A stretch of DNA of 64,000 nucleotides from CAYUIG01 sp964444685 (GCA_964444685.1 CAYUIG010000008.1:23308-87307), one strand, 5' to 3'. Positions 1 through 8,442 are shown, counted from the first letter of the stretch. Numbers and translations are program-made. The notes: generated from the letters alone by a model not told the origin.

Positions 1-39
1 CTGCTGCTGGCCGAGGCGTTGCTGCGAGCGCCGGAGTGA
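1..39 (+). CDS. 3' end of an unidentified coding sequence
   Basis: The first 12 codons in frame 1 (LLLAEALLRAPE) run to a TGA at 37-39. That stop overlaps the GTG start of the next gene at 36, the tight coupling seen throughout this window, which is the only reason to call it coding. The rest of the gene is outside the window, so its function cannot be told. Confidence 0.45.
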   Translation: MLLAEALLRAPE

Positions 40-680
40 AGGTCGTGCCCTTTGCCACGGAGGATGAGATCCTCCGTGCCACGGACGGGGTAGCAGGGCA
101 TCTGCGGGGGGGCGGCGTGATCGCGTACCCGACTGAAACCGTGTACGGCCTCGGCTGTGCGCTTCAGCCAGACGCGCTGGCCCGGCTGGCCCGGCTGAAG
201 CAGCGCAGTGCCGACAAGCCGTTCCTCCTCCTCGTCGAGGATGCCGCGGCCATCCATGGCGTGCAGTGGACGGTGGCGGCCCGGTCGCTGGCGGAGCACT
301 TCTGGCCCGGACCGCTCACGCTCGCGCTGCGTGCCGAGCCCGGGGCGTTTCCGGACGAAGTGGTGTCAGCGGATGGAACCGTGGCGGTGCGCGCGACGTC
401 GCACCCGGCGCCGCGCGCGCTGGTCCGGGCGTTGCGCGCTCCGATCACGTCGACGAGTGCGAATGCGCGGGGTAAACCCCCGGCGCGCAGCGCGGCCGAG
501 GTCGAGGCCGCGTTCGGTGCGGATGGTGCAGAGCTGTGGTTGCTGGACGGCGGTGCGTTGCCGCCGTCGCTGCCATCGACGCTGGTGGACTGTTCGGGAG
601 AGGTGCCGAGGCTCGTGCGTGCGGGCGCAATCGGCCGGGCGGAACTGGGCCAGGTGATCGGGACGATCGATGACGGATGA
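36..680 (+). CDS. tsaC: L-threonylcarbamoyladenylate synthase (TsaC/Sua5/YrdC family)
   Basis: Makes threonylcarbamoyl-AMP from threonine, bicarbonate and ATP, the first step in the universal t6A37 modification of ANN-decoding tRNAs in the cytoplasm. The 214-residue protein has the YrdC-domain signature PTETVYGLG near residues 32-40, the SADKPF nucleotide/threonine-binding segment near residue 58, and the SANARG motif. At 214 residues it is the short TsaC-like form without the C-terminal Sua5 domain. It starts at GTG 36, overlapping the upstream stop. The downstream phosphatase gene starts inside its last codons (670), so the two are probably co-translated, as in the Bacillus ywlC-ywlE neighbourhood. 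Confidence 0.9.
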   Translation: MKVVPFATEDEILRATDGVAGHLRGGGVIAYPTETVYGLGCALQPDALARLARLKQRSADKPFLLLVEDAAAIHGVQWTVAARSLAEHFWPGPLTLALRAEPGAFPDEVVSADGTVAVRATSHPAPRALVRALRAPITSTSANARGKPPARSAAEVEAAFGADGAELWLLDGGALPPSLPSTLVDCSGEVPRLVRAGAIGRAELGQVIGTIDDG

Positions 681-1167
681 GCAGCCGCGCAGCGGCGCGA
701 CCACCTACAACATCCTTTTCGTGTGCAGCGGCAACACCTGCCGCAGCCCGATGGCTGCAGGCATCGCTGCGGCGATGCTGCGCGAGCGCGGCTGGACGCA
801 TGTGGCTGTCGGTTCCGCAGGCATCGCGGCGCTGCGCGGCGGTGCAGCCGCCGCGAACGCAATCGAAGTGGCCGGCGAAGCCGGAGTGGACATCTCCGAT
901 CACGGATCGCAGCCGCTCACGCACGACCTGCTCGACTGGGCCGACCTCGTTCTCGTTATGTCGCCCGCGCAGCTCGCGGCCGTGGCCGACACGGGGTACG
1001 GCGAGAAGGCCGCGCTCATCACCGACTTCATGGATGGCGCGGGCGCAGGCGAGGCCGTGGTGGATCCGTTCGGCGGAGACGTGGACGATTACCGCGCGAC
1101 GTACCGTCAACTCGAATCCGCGATCCGTGCGGTGCTCGGCAAGCTCGAGCCCATCCTGTCGCCCTGA
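670..1167 (+). CDS. ywlE: Low-molecular-weight phosphatase, protein-arginine-phosphatase (YwlE) type
   Basis: Cysteine-based phosphatase of the LMW-PTP fold, 165 residues. The P-loop CSGNTCRS carries the nucleophile Cys19 and Arg25; the general acid is probably the Asp of DPFGGD near the C-terminus. Thr23 sits where classical LMW tyrosine phosphatases have Ile/Val. In the YwlE family this Thr is known to select phosphoarginine, so I favour protein-arginine phosphatase over tyrosine phosphatase or arsenate reductase. No arginine kinase (McsB) gene is in the window. It overlaps tsaC by 11 nt and lies 10 nt before aroE, so it is in the same operon. Confidence 0.82.
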   Translation: MTDEQPRSGATTYNILFVCSGNTCRSPMAAGIAAAMLRERGWTHVAVGSAGIAALRGGAAAANAIEVAGEAGVDISDHGSQPLTHDLLDWADLVLVMSPAQLAAVADTGYGEKAALITDFMDGAGAGEAVVDPFGGDVDDYRATYRQLESAIRAVLGKLEPILSP

Positions 1168-1177
1168 CGTCGATACA

Positions 1178-2026
1178 ATGAGAGACATCGGCGCTGCAAC
1201 CCGCCTGATCGCCCTGCTCGGGGACCCGGTATTTCATTCCCTGTCGCCTGCGATGCACAATGCCGCGATGCGTGCGCTCGATCTCGACGGTGTGTACGTG
1301 GCGATGCGCTGCAACGCGTTCGATCTGCCCGGGCTGATCGCGGGCATCGCGCGCGCCGGTGGAGCGGGGAACGTGACGGTGCCGCACAAGGAGAGAGCGG
1401 CGGCGGTTGTGCAGCGCTCGACCGCGTCCGTCGAGCGCACGGGTGCGTGCAACACCTTCTGGCTCGAGGATGGCCGCATCTGCGGCGACAACACGGACGT
1501 CGAGGGGTTCCGCACGGCACTCGACCGGCTCGTCGGTACGCCCGCCGGTGCGCGCGTGCTGCTGCTCGGTGCGGGCGGCGGTGCGCGTGCGGCCGCGTAC
1601 GCACTCGTGCAGGCGGCCGTCGAGGAGATCGTGGTCGTCAATCGTTCGCCCGATCGCGCGACCGAACTGCGTCGCCGCGTCGATCCCGGTGGTGCGCGCG
1701 TCCGCATCGCATCGGCCGGCGACTCGCTGATGCGGCAGCGTTTCGATGTCGTGGTGAACGCGACGTCGATCGGACTCACGGACTCGTCGCATCCGTACGA
1801 GCTGATCCAGCCGAACCAGGTCGGTGCGGTGCTCGATCTCGTGTATCGCCGCGGCGAGACCGCATGGGTGCGGCACGCACGCGCGCTCGGCATTCCGGCC
1901 GCCGACGGCCTCGAGATGCTGCTCGCGCAGGGCGCCGCATCCTTCCGGCTCTGGTGGCGGCGCGAGCCGCCGATCGACGTGATGCGCGCCGCCCTCGGCG
2001 CCGCGCCTGCGGCCGCGCTCCGCTAG
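1178..2026 (+). CDS. aroE: Shikimate dehydrogenase (NADP+)
   Basis: Reduces 3-dehydroshikimate to shikimate with NADPH, the fourth step of chorismate synthesis. The 282-residue protein starts at ATG 1178, 10 nt after ywlE. It shows the SLSPAMHN substrate motif near residue 25, the catalytic Lys in VTVPHKE, GACNTFW, the catalytic Asp in NTDVEG, and the dinucleotide-binding GAGGGARAA in the C-terminal half. The reading frame stays open further upstream, but that part is antisense-like to ywlE; the chosen start gives the normal family length. Chorismate also feeds the futalosine pathway encoded later in the window. Confidence 0.93.
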   Translation: MRDIGAATRLIALLGDPVFHSLSPAMHNAAMRALDLDGVYVAMRCNAFDLPGLIAGIARAGGAGNVTVPHKERAAAVVQRSTASVERTGACNTFWLEDGRICGDNTDVEGFRTALDRLVGTPAGARVLLLGAGGGARAAAYALVQAAVEEIVVVNRSPDRATELRRRVDPGGARVRIASAGDSLMRQRFDVVVNATSIGLTDSSHPYELIQPNQVGAVLDLVYRRGETAWVRHARALGIPAADGLEMLLAQGAASFRLWWRREPPIDVMRAALGAAPAAALR

Positions 2027-2079
2027 GTCGGCGCATTGCGCCATGGCTTCGCCCCGGCGGAGCCCACATCCTCGCCGCC

Positions 2080-2841
2080 ATGTCGGTGGCGAGCTTCGCA
2101 GCCAGCCTGCTCGACCTCATCGCACCGCCCGCGTGCCTCGGCTGTGACGGGCCCATCCATCCAGGCGACCCGGCCCGCCTCGTGTGCCGCCGCTGCCTCA
2201 CCCTCCTGCGGCGGATACCCGCGCCCCTGTGCGAGCGCTGCGGTGCCGCGCGCCTCGCGACGGGCCGCGAGGAAGGAAGGTTGTGCCCGGAGTGCCGCGA
2301 CTGGCCCGCATTCCTGTGGAGCTGCCGCTCCGCGTGCCTCATGCACCCGCCCGCCGATCGTATCCTCCACCAGATCAAGTACCGCGGCTGGCCGGCACTC
2401 GCCGGACCGATCGCGGAACGGCTCGCACGCGTCGTGCTGCCGGGCGCGGTTCAGGAGGAGTGCCGGTTGTGCATCCCCGTCGCGACGACCGCGGCGCGGC
2501 GACGGGCGCGCGGCTACAACCAGGCCGAGCTGATCGCCCGCGGCTTCGCCCGGCGTACCGGCCGGTTCGTCCTCGACGCCCTCGTGCGTGAGCCCGCGCA
2601 CTCCAGCCAGACTACCTTGCAGCCCGCCGCGCGCGGGGCTAACGTGGCCGGCGCGTTCCGGGTCCGTCCCGCTGCGGCGCCACGCCTGCGTGATGCACAC
2701 GTCCTCCTCATCGATGACGTCATCACCACCGGCGCCACGATCGCCGAGTGCGCTGCCGCCCTCGTCGAGGCGGGCGCCCGGTGCGTCAGTGCACTGTCGT
2801 TCGCCCGCGCTCTCGATGCGCGCAGGCTGACCGAAACCTGA
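2080..2841 (+). CDS. comF: ComF family phosphoribosyltransferase-like protein
   Basis: ComF proteins are needed for DNA uptake during natural transformation in several bacteria, but the family is also found in species not known to be competent. This 253-residue copy has an N-terminal zinc-ribbon region (Cys19, Cys22, Cys36, Cys39 and further CxxC pairs) and a C-terminal PRTase domain with the PRPP-binding motif DDVITTGATI. The start at ATG 2080 follows aroE by 53 nt. No convincing Shine-Dalgarno was seen, and a longer frame upstream is an aroE shadow. gap follows 12 nt later, so it is probably co-transcribed. Confidence 0.85.
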   Translation: MSVASFAASLLDLIAPPACLGCDGPIHPGDPARLVCRRCLTLLRRIPAPLCERCGAARLATGREEGRLCPECRDWPAFLWSCRSACLMHPPADRILHQIKYRGWPALAGPIAERLARVVLPGAVQEECRLCIPVATTAARRRARGYNQAELIARGFARRTGRFVLDALVREPAHSSQTTLQPAARGANVAGAFRVRPAAAPRLRDAHVLLIDDVITTGATIAECAAALVEAGARCVSALSFARALDARRLTET

Positions 2842-2853
2842 CGGGAGTGGCGC

Positions 2854-3885
2854 ATGCCAGCAGCGAAGAAATCAGGCAACCGCACACGCGTTGCGATCAA
2901 CGGATTCGGCCGCATCGGCCGCAACATTCTCCGCGCCGCCAAGCGGCACGGCTCCAATCTCGACTTCGTCGCAGTCAACGACCTCACCGACAACGAGACC
3001 CTCGCCCACCTCCTGCGCTGGGACTCCGTCCACGGCCGCTACCCGGGCGAGGTCGAGGTCACGAAGGATGGACTGCGCGTCGACGGTGATGAGATCCGCG
3101 TCCTCAGCGAGAAGGACCCGGGCGCGCTGCCGTGGAAGGATCTCGGCGTCGATCTCGTATTCGAGTCCACCGGCCGCTTCACGAAGCGCGAGGACGCCGC
3201 CCGCCACATCGACGGCGGCGCCCGCAAGGTCGTGATCACGGCGCCCGCGAAGGGCGAGGACATCACGATCGTGATGGGTGTGAACCACGAGAAGTACGAC
3301 AGCAAGGCGCACAACGTCATCAGCAACGCCAGCTGCACGACGAACTGCCTCGTGCCCGTGGTCAAGGTCATCCGCGACAGCTTCGGTTTCCGCCGCGGCT
3401 TCATGACCACCGTCCACTCCTACACGAACGACCAGCAGATCCTCGACCTGCCGCACAAGGATCTGCGACGCGCCCGCGCCGCCGCCGTCTCCATCATTCC
3501 GACGACGACCGGTGCCGCACGCGCGACGTCGCTCGTGATCCCTGAGTTGAAGGGCCGGCTCGACGGGTTCTCGATGCGTGTGCCGACACCCGACGTCTCG
3601 ATCGTCGACCTCGTCGCCGAGCTCGAGAAGCCCGCGAACGCGGACGCGCTCGAGGCTGCGTTCCGCAAAGCTGCGGACGGCGCGTTGAAGGGAATCCTCG
3701 CCGTTTCGGACGAGCCGCTGGTGAGTGTGGACTACATCGGCAACCCGCACAGCGCGATCGTCGACCTGCAGTCGACGCTCGTCATCGACGACGAACTCGT
3801 GAAGGTCGTCGCCTGGTACGACAACGAGTGGGGCTACTCCTGCCGGTGCGTGGATCTGGCCGATTACATCGCCGAAAGGCTGTGA
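2854..3885 (+). CDS. gap: Glyceraldehyde-3-phosphate dehydrogenase, type I
   Basis: Oxidises and phosphorylates glyceraldehyde-3-phosphate to 1,3-bisphosphoglycerate in glycolysis. The 343-residue protein begins with the NAD-binding INGFGRIGRN motif at about residues 15-24 and carries the catalytic Cys161 in SNASCTTNC and the later catalytic-domain motif YDNEWGYS. Its N-terminus is a few residues longer than usual (a Lys-rich lead of about 10 residues). It is the last gene of the tsaC-comF run and is separated from pgk-tpiA by two unrelated genes, so the glycolytic genes form two transcription units here. Confidence 0.95.
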   Translation: MPAAKKSGNRTRVAINGFGRIGRNILRAAKRHGSNLDFVAVNDLTDNETLAHLLRWDSVHGRYPGEVEVTKDGLRVDGDEIRVLSEKDPGALPWKDLGVDLVFESTGRFTKREDAARHIDGGARKVVITAPAKGEDITIVMGVNHEKYDSKAHNVISNASCTTNCLVPVVKVIRDSFGFRRGFMTTVHSYTNDQQILDLPHKDLRRARAAAVSIIPTTTGAARATSLVIPELKGRLDGFSMRVPTPDVSIVDLVAELEKPANADALEAAFRKAADGALKGILAVSDEPLVSVDYIGNPHSAIVDLQSTLVIDDELVKVVAWYDNEWGYSCRCVDLADYIAERL

Positions 3886-3949
3886 GGCGCCGCCCCTCAA
3901 AGTGTTGAGTTGCAGCCACATGTGCGGGTCCAGTTCACCCGCCTTCGGG

Positions 3950-3976
3950 CCGCGCGAGCATTGACGCCTCGCGCGG
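3950..3976. promoter_or_regulatory. Perfect 9-bp inverted repeat over a -35 box (candidate operator)
   Basis: The arms CCGCGCGAG (3950-3958) and CTCGCGCGG (3968-3976) are perfectly complementary and enclose a 9-nt loop containing most of the TTGACG -35 hexamer of the next promoter. It could be a repressor site or a hairpin ending the gap transcript. There is no T-tract, so an operator is slightly more likely. Confidence 0.35.
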
Positions 3977-3990
3977 CGCGGTGTTAACCT
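3961..3990 (+). promoter_or_regulatory. Candidate housekeeping promoter for the zinc-ribbon gene
   Basis: -35 TTGACG at 3961-3966, 18-nt spacer, -10 TAACCT at 3985-3990. It matches the TTGAC-N17/18-TAnnnT pattern repeated in this window. The leader to the start at 4111 would be about 115 nt. The rest of the 225-nt gap after gap (3886-4110) holds nothing else recognisable. Confidence 0.55.
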
Positions 3991-4110
3991 GCGGTAGTTT
4001 CACGCTCTCCGGCGGGGATTTCCGCACCGCCCGCCGATCGACTTTTCCGTGGCATGCATCTGGCGCGACCGGTCCGCCGGGCTCGCGTCGCTGCGGCCGA
4101 AGGAGGAGCG

Positions 4111-4311
4111 ATGATGGCGCAAGTCGATGCTCAGTACGGGACGTATCGCTGTCCTGTGTGCGGGCACCGTGACGCAACGGAGCTGCACGGCGGTCAGCCT
4201 TCCCGCCTGATCGAGTGCAGCTACTGCGATACGCCGCTCGAGGTATCGAGCCGCGGACCGGAGTCCGTCCGCTTCGCCGTGCAAGTGGCGCAGGAGCCCG
4301 CCCGCGGGTGA
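4111..4311 (+). CDS. Small zinc-ribbon protein of unknown function
   Basis: A 66-residue protein with two CxxC knuckles (CPVCG, then CSYCD about 20 residues later), the arrangement of a rubredoxin-like zinc ribbon. The function is not recognised. Start ATG 4111 is chosen because AGGAGG at 4101-4106 lies just upstream (ATG 4114 is equally possible, with better spacing); the longer frame from 4054 lacks a ribosome site. It is a single-gene unit, with its own promoter at 3961 and a strong terminator immediately after (4339-4380). Small zinc ribbons of this kind often bind nucleic acid or act as regulators, but nothing here proves that. Confidence 0.6.
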   Translation: MMAQVDAQYGTYRCPVCGHRDATELHGGQPSRLIECSYCDTPLEVSSRGPESVRFAVQVAQEPARG

Positions 4312-4338
4312 ACCGCGAGAATTGGACGCTCCCCCGTA

Positions 4339-4380
4339 GAGCGGCCACGGTGCGATCGAGCACTGTGGCCGCTCGCCTTT
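4339..4380 (+). terminator. Rho-independent terminator
   Basis: A 15-bp stem (4339-4353 with 4360-4374, one G-T pair) around the loop GATCGA, followed by GCCTTT. It ends the small zinc-ribbon gene. It finishes one base before the ATG at 4382 of the next gene. Confidence 0.85.
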
Positions 4381-4381
4381 C

Positions 4382-5272
4382 ATGACCGCGCCCGCGGTCG
4401 TCGCGGCCATGGACCGCCTGCTCGCGCTGGGTGGTGCCGTGGTCGAACGCTCCTTCGTCGACACGCACGCGGGTCCACTTCACGTACTCGAGGCCGGCCG
4501 CGGTCCCACGCTGCTTCTGCTGCACGGGGCGAGCGGCGGCGGCGCGAACTGGTATCGCATGATCGCGCCGCTCGCGCGCGATTATCGCGTCGTTGCGCTG
4601 GACCTGCCGGGCTTCGGCCTCTCACCCGCCCGTCCCCTGCGCGCTCCGCTCGGCCTCGAGACCGCGCGGGACCTCCTCGGGCTCGATTTCCTTCGTGACT
4701 TCTCCGTCGTTGCGACGTCGTTCGGAGGCCTCGTCGCGCTCCGTCTCGCGCAGCTCGCACCCGAACGCGTGCGTGCACTCGTGCTCATCGATTCGGCCGG
4801 GTTGGACGCGGGGCTGCCGTGGGCACTCCGCCTTGCGGCGCGTCCTCCGTTACGCTCGCTGCTGCGGCGGCCGACGCGCGCGGGGACGGCATGGATGCTC
4901 GACCACCTGCTCACGGCTGGCCCGGGCGCGCTGCATGCGGAGGATCGCGCTGCGCTGATCGACTTCATCATGGTGGTGGAGCAGGCGGGCGCGGGAGGTC
5001 TCCTCGCCGACGCGTTGCCTCTGTTCTGCTCGCTGCGGGGTCAGCGCGAGGTGCTGGGACCTGCGGAGCTCGCACGCATCGCGGTGCCCGTGCTGACCGC
5101 GTGGGGTGAGCGCGATCGGCTCCTGCCAATGCCGGCCGCACGCCGCGCCGCGGCGGCATTTCCCGGTGCGCGCTTCGCGGTCGTTCCGGGCGTGGGCCAT
5201 TCGCCGAACTGGGAGGCCCCGGACCGTGTGCTGCCGCTCGTCCAGGACTTCCTGCGCGCGGCTGCCGCTTGA
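4382..5272 (+). CDS. Alpha/beta hydrolase
   Basis: A 296-residue alpha/beta-hydrolase-fold protein. The oxyanion-hole HG lies at residues 48-49 (LLLLHGAS). The nucleophile is Ser113 in ATSFGG, a variant elbow with Ala in place of the first Gly of GxSxG; the acid is probably Asp245 and the base His273 in GVGHSPNWE. Substrate cannot be predicted; esterase, lipase-like and dienelactone/epoxide hydrolase-like roles are all possible. The ATG at 4382 directly abuts a terminator hairpin, so the true start may be ATG 4409 (residue 10) or the gene may be leaderless. pgk begins 58 nt downstream from its own promoter. Confidence 0.85.
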   Translation: MTAPAVVAAMDRLLALGGAVVERSFVDTHAGPLHVLEAGRGPTLLLLHGASGGGANWYRMIAPLARDYRVVALDLPGFGLSPARPLRAPLGLETARDLLGLDFLRDFSVVATSFGGLVALRLAQLAPERVRALVLIDSAGLDAGLPWALRLAARPPLRSLLRRPTRAGTAWMLDHLLTAGPGALHAEDRAALIDFIMVVEQAGAGGLLADALPLFCSLRGQREVLGPAELARIAVPVLTAWGERDRLLPMPAARRAAAAFPGARFAVVPGVGHSPNWEAPDRVLPLVQDFLRAAAA

Positions 5273-5298
5273 TGCCCCGTCCTCGCGGGCCGTACCTT
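5269..5298 (+). promoter_or_regulatory. Candidate promoter for pgk-tpiA
   Basis: -35 TTGATG at 5269-5274 (overlapping the hydrolase stop), 18-nt spacer, -10 TACCTT at 5293-5298. The same -10 hexamer precedes mdh at 20720. pgk starts 33 nt after the -10. Confidence 0.5.
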
Positions 5299-5330
5299 CC
5301 CGCGCGAATTCAGCCGCCTGACGAGGTTAC

Positions 5331-6545
5331 ATGCAGAAGCGCACGCTTCGTGATCTGCCTGACGCCATGCTCCGCGGCCGCCGCGTTCTCGTGCGCGTCG
5401 ACTACAACGTCCCGCTCGAGAACGGCGCGGTCTCCGATGACACCCGCATCCGGGCTACGCTGACGACGCTCCAGCACCTGCTCGACCGCGGCGCCCGCTG
5501 CGTGCTTCTGTCACACCTCGGCCGGCCGAAGGGCGAGTGGCAGGCCAGGTACTCGCTGGCGCCTGTCGCGAAGCGCCTGAGCGAGTTGGTCCCCGCGCCC
5601 GTTCGTTTCGTCGAGGACATCGTCGGACCGGCCGCGCACGAAGCCGTAGATGCGCTGCGCGATGGCGAGATCCTGCTGCTCGAGAACGTGCGCTTCCTTC
5701 CGGGCGAGGAAACAAACGACCCGAAGCTGGCCGAAGCGCTGGCTGCCTTCGGCGATGTGTTCGTCAACGATGCGTTCGGTGCCGCGCATCGCGCGCACGC
5801 CACGACCTCCGGCCTGCCCGACGCGATGCGCGCGAATGGCTGTGCTGCGGTTGCCGGGTTCCTGATGGAAGCGGAGCTGCGTTTCCTCGGTGAGGCGCTG
5901 TCGCAACCCGAGCGCCCGTTCACGGCCGTGCTCGGCGGCGCGAAGATCTCCGGCAAGATCGATGTGATCGAAGCCCTGCTGCCGCGCGTCGATCGTCTGC
6001 TGATTGGCGGCGCAATGGCGAACACCTTCCTGAAGGCGCTCGGCCTCGAGGTAGGGAAGTCCCTGATCGAGCCCGACCGCGCCGAGATGGCTGCGGAGCT
6101 CCTGCGCCGTGCCGGCCCGCGCCTCGTGCTGCCGGTCGATTGCGTCGTCGCTGCCGAAGCGGAGGCCGGGCAGCAGGCGCGCATCGTCGATCGCGCGGAC
6201 GTGCCCGCCGACATGCGCATCCTCGACATCGGCCCCGCATCGGTCTCGAGCTTCGCCGACATCATCGGCCAGTCCCGCACGATCCTCTGGAACGGTCCGA
6301 TGGGCCTCTTCGAGATCCAGGACTTCGCCGCCGGCACCCGCGGCGTCGCGTCCGCCATCGCGGCCGCCACCGATCACGGCGCGACCACGATCGCCGGTGG
6401 CGGCGATACCGCTGCCGCGATCGACGATGCGCGCCTCGGCGGCCGCTTCACACACGTGTCCACCGGCGGCGGCGCATCGCTCGAATTCCTCGAGGGCCGA
6501 GTGCTTCCGGGCGTCGCCGCCCTCGACGACGCCGTCACGTCATGA
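5331..6545 (+). CDS. pgk: Phosphoglycerate kinase
   Basis: Transfers the phosphate of 1,3-bisphosphoglycerate to ADP, giving ATP in glycolysis. It is 404 residues, within the usual bacterial range. The N-terminal substrate motif VRVDYNVPLENG lies near residue 21, the HLGRPKG basic patch near residue 62, GGAKISGKIDV starts the nucleotide domain near residue 203, and the C-terminal GGGDTAAAI binds nucleotide phosphate. It overlaps tpiA by ATGA (6542-6545), so the two are translationally coupled. Confidence 0.96.
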   Translation: MQKRTLRDLPDAMLRGRRVLVRVDYNVPLENGAVSDDTRIRATLTTLQHLLDRGARCVLLSHLGRPKGEWQARYSLAPVAKRLSELVPAPVRFVEDIVGPAAHEAVDALRDGEILLLENVRFLPGEETNDPKLAEALAAFGDVFVNDAFGAAHRAHATTSGLPDAMRANGCAAVAGFLMEAELRFLGEALSQPERPFTAVLGGAKISGKIDVIEALLPRVDRLLIGGAMANTFLKALGLEVGKSLIEPDRAEMAAELLRRAGPRLVLPVDCVVAAEAEAGQQARIVDRADVPADMRILDIGPASVSSFADIIGQSRTILWNGPMGLFEIQDFAAGTRGVASAIAAATDHGATTIAGGGDTAAAIDDARLGGRFTHVSTGGGASLEFLEGRVLPGVAALDDAVTS

Positions 6546-7309
6546 TCGATCCCCTCGCGCTTGCACGGCCGGTCATCGCCGGCAACTGGAAGATGTACAA
6601 GGGCCCCGCTGACGCCGCTGCGTTCGTTGCGGACTTCACTGCGGCCATCCCGGGTGCCGACCATCCGACGCTCATCCTCTTTCCGCCCGCGATCTCGCTG
6701 CCGGCCGTTGCGGACGCACTCCGTACGCGGACTGACATCTTCCTCGGCGTGCAGAACGTGCATTGGGAGAAGAGCGGCGCATTCACTGGCGAGATCTCAG
6801 CCGACATGGCCCGCGAGGCCGGCGCCCGCTTCGCGCTCGCCGGCCACTCCGAACGCCGCCACATCTTTGGCGAAACCGACGAGCAGGTTGCCATGAAGGC
6901 CGCCGCCGCCATCGACGCGCAGCTCGTTCCCGTCGTGTGCGTCGGCGAGACCCTCGAGGAGCGCCGCGCAGGCAAGGTCGAGGACGTGTTGCGCCGGCAG
7001 CTTGCTCCGGTGCTCGATCGCCTCGGCGAACGCGTCGCATCGATCCTCGTGGCGTACGAGCCCGTCTGGGCCATCGGCACGGGCGTGAACGCGACCCCCG
7101 ATGACGCATCCACCGCGCACGCATTTCTGCGCGCACTGCTCCGCACCTCCATCGGCGATCGCGCCGACCGTCTCCCGATCCTCTATGGCGGTTCCGTGAA
7201 GCCTGGAAATGCGGCCGAGCTGCTGGCTGCACCCGACGTGAACGGCGTGCTCGTCGGCGGAGCAAGTCTCGATCCCGGTCACTTCGCCGCGATCGCCGCC
7301 GCGGACTGA
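6542..7309 (+). CDS. tpiA: Triose-phosphate isomerase
   Basis: Interconverts dihydroxyacetone phosphate and glyceraldehyde-3-phosphate. The 255-residue protein keeps all catalytic landmarks: Lys17 in GNWKMYK, the His of LAGHSERR, the Glu of AYEPVWAIGTG, and the C-terminal phosphate loop YGGSVKPGN. It starts at ATG 6542 inside the pgk stop codon. No T-rich terminator follows; the 143-nt gap 7310-7452 up to the insertion element contains only GC-rich sequence with no recognised site. Confidence 0.96.
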   Translation: MIDPLALARPVIAGNWKMYKGPADAAAFVADFTAAIPGADHPTLILFPPAISLPAVADALRTRTDIFLGVQNVHWEKSGAFTGEISADMAREAGARFALAGHSERRHIFGETDEQVAMKAAAAIDAQLVPVVCVGETLEERRAGKVEDVLRRQLAPVLDRLGERVASILVAYEPVWAIGTGVNATPDDASTAHAFLRALLRTSIGDRADRLPILYGGSVKPGNAAELLAAPDVNGVLVGGASLDPGHFAAIAAAD

Positions 7310-7452
7310 ACGAAGTCCAAGGCAGGGGTCGGGGCGGCCACAGCTATCGCACGTCGTTGACTCGCCGTTCTCGAGTGCGCGCGTCTCACGCCGGGCACCC
7401 CGGTGATTCGGCGCGCGCCGCCCGGTAACCCCGCCATACATCCTTCCACGAA

Positions 7453-7482
7453 CCCTTACATCAGTGTTCGCGGAGCGTGTTG
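7453..7482 (+). repeat. Left terminal inverted repeat of the IS1595-like element
   Basis: A 30-bp end beginning CCCTTACATC. It matches the reverse complement of 8443-8472 except at its 9th and 10th bases (TC against AA). An in-frame GTG at 7477 falls inside it. Confidence 0.88.
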
Positions 7483-7497
7483 CTGTCTCGTTCCGCT

Positions 7498-8415
7498 ATG
7501 GAGTCGCCCCGATGTTTCATGCACGATGGATTCGTGCATACGAATCAGGATTCCGCCGCTGCGCTGCTTTCACGCGTTCGCGAGGCGCGCTTCAACGACG
7601 GACTGCGCTGTCCGAGGTGCGGCTCCGCGAAATGCATCCGATGGGGTGCGTATCGAGGTCGGTGGCGCTATCGCTGCCACGGGTGCGGGCGAACGTTCAA
7701 CGATGTCACGGGTACGGCGCTCGCCCGCACGAAGCGGCTGGACAGGTGGCCGGCGTACCTCGATTGCATGGACGAGAGTCTCACCATTCGCGACGCCGCT
7801 CGTCGCGTCGACGTCCACATTGCAACCGCATTTCGGTGGCGGCACCGCCTTCTGGATTCGGCTCGCGAAGCGGATTGCGAAGTCCTCTCCGGCTGGATCG
7901 AGGTCGCGAGCGTTTCGTTTCCGTACTCCGAGAAGGGGCGTCGCGGCCCGCGTTCAGCGGATGAGGAGCGGAGATCTCCACTGGATCGCAAGCGTGACGT
8001 CAACGTCGTGATTGCATGCGATCGGAGCGACGCGATCGTTACCGCCGTAACGGGCCGATCTCCGATGGCGCAGCTGCGTGCGGCCGAGCTCGAAGCCGCG
8101 TTGAAAGACCGCGCCCGGCCAGGTGCGACACTTCTCGCATCGGCAGGGTGGTACTCCGGTGTGGCGCTCTTCGCGACCCGGTCCCGCCTCGGCTACATGG
8201 ACACCCGGCGTCGCGCGTGGCGCATTCGACGTCCCGAACTTGCTCACGTCTGGGCGACGCATCAGTACCGGATCCGGCTGCTCGGCTGGATCGAGCGCTT
8301 TCGCGGGGTCGCGACCCGCTACCTCAACAACTACCTGATGTGGCACCGATTGCTGGACCGTTGCCTTCGCGCCGCATTCCCTCGAGCCGCCATTCGGTGG
8401 CCCATTCGAACATGA
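7498..8415 (+). CDS. IS1595-family transposase, catalytic residues apparently lost
   Basis: The 305-residue product has the family's N-terminal zinc ribbon (Cys38, Cys41, Cys60, Cys63), a helix-turn-helix-like stretch around residues 95-118 (ending FRWRHRLL), and the C-terminal block GWIERFRGVATRYLNNYL (residues 263-280). From memory of the family, the acidic positions should read EADE and TDG. Here they read EVAS (135-138) and ASA (214-216), and the third NxYHS position reads HQYRI. So both aspartates are gone although the frame is unbroken and the ends are intact. Start ATG 7498 is preferred over GTG 7477, which lies in the terminal repeat; ATG 7519 is also possible. It may be a dead or domesticated transposase. 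Confidence 0.75.
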   Translation: MESPRCFMHDGFVHTNQDSAAALLSRVREARFNDGLRCPRCGSAKCIRWGAYRGRWRYRCHGCGRTFNDVTGTALARTKRLDRWPAYLDCMDESLTIRDAARRVDVHIATAFRWRHRLLDSAREADCEVLSGWIEVASVSFPYSEKGRRGPRSADEERRSPLDRKRDVNVVIACDRSDAIVTAVTGRSPMAQLRAAELEAALKDRARPGATLLASAGWYSGVALFATRSRLGYMDTRRRAWRIRRPELAHVWATHQYRIRLLGWIERFRGVATRYLNNYLMWHRLLDRCLRAAFPRAAIRWPIRT

Positions 8416-8442
8416 TCGCCGGGCCTCCCGGCGCCTCGTCAC

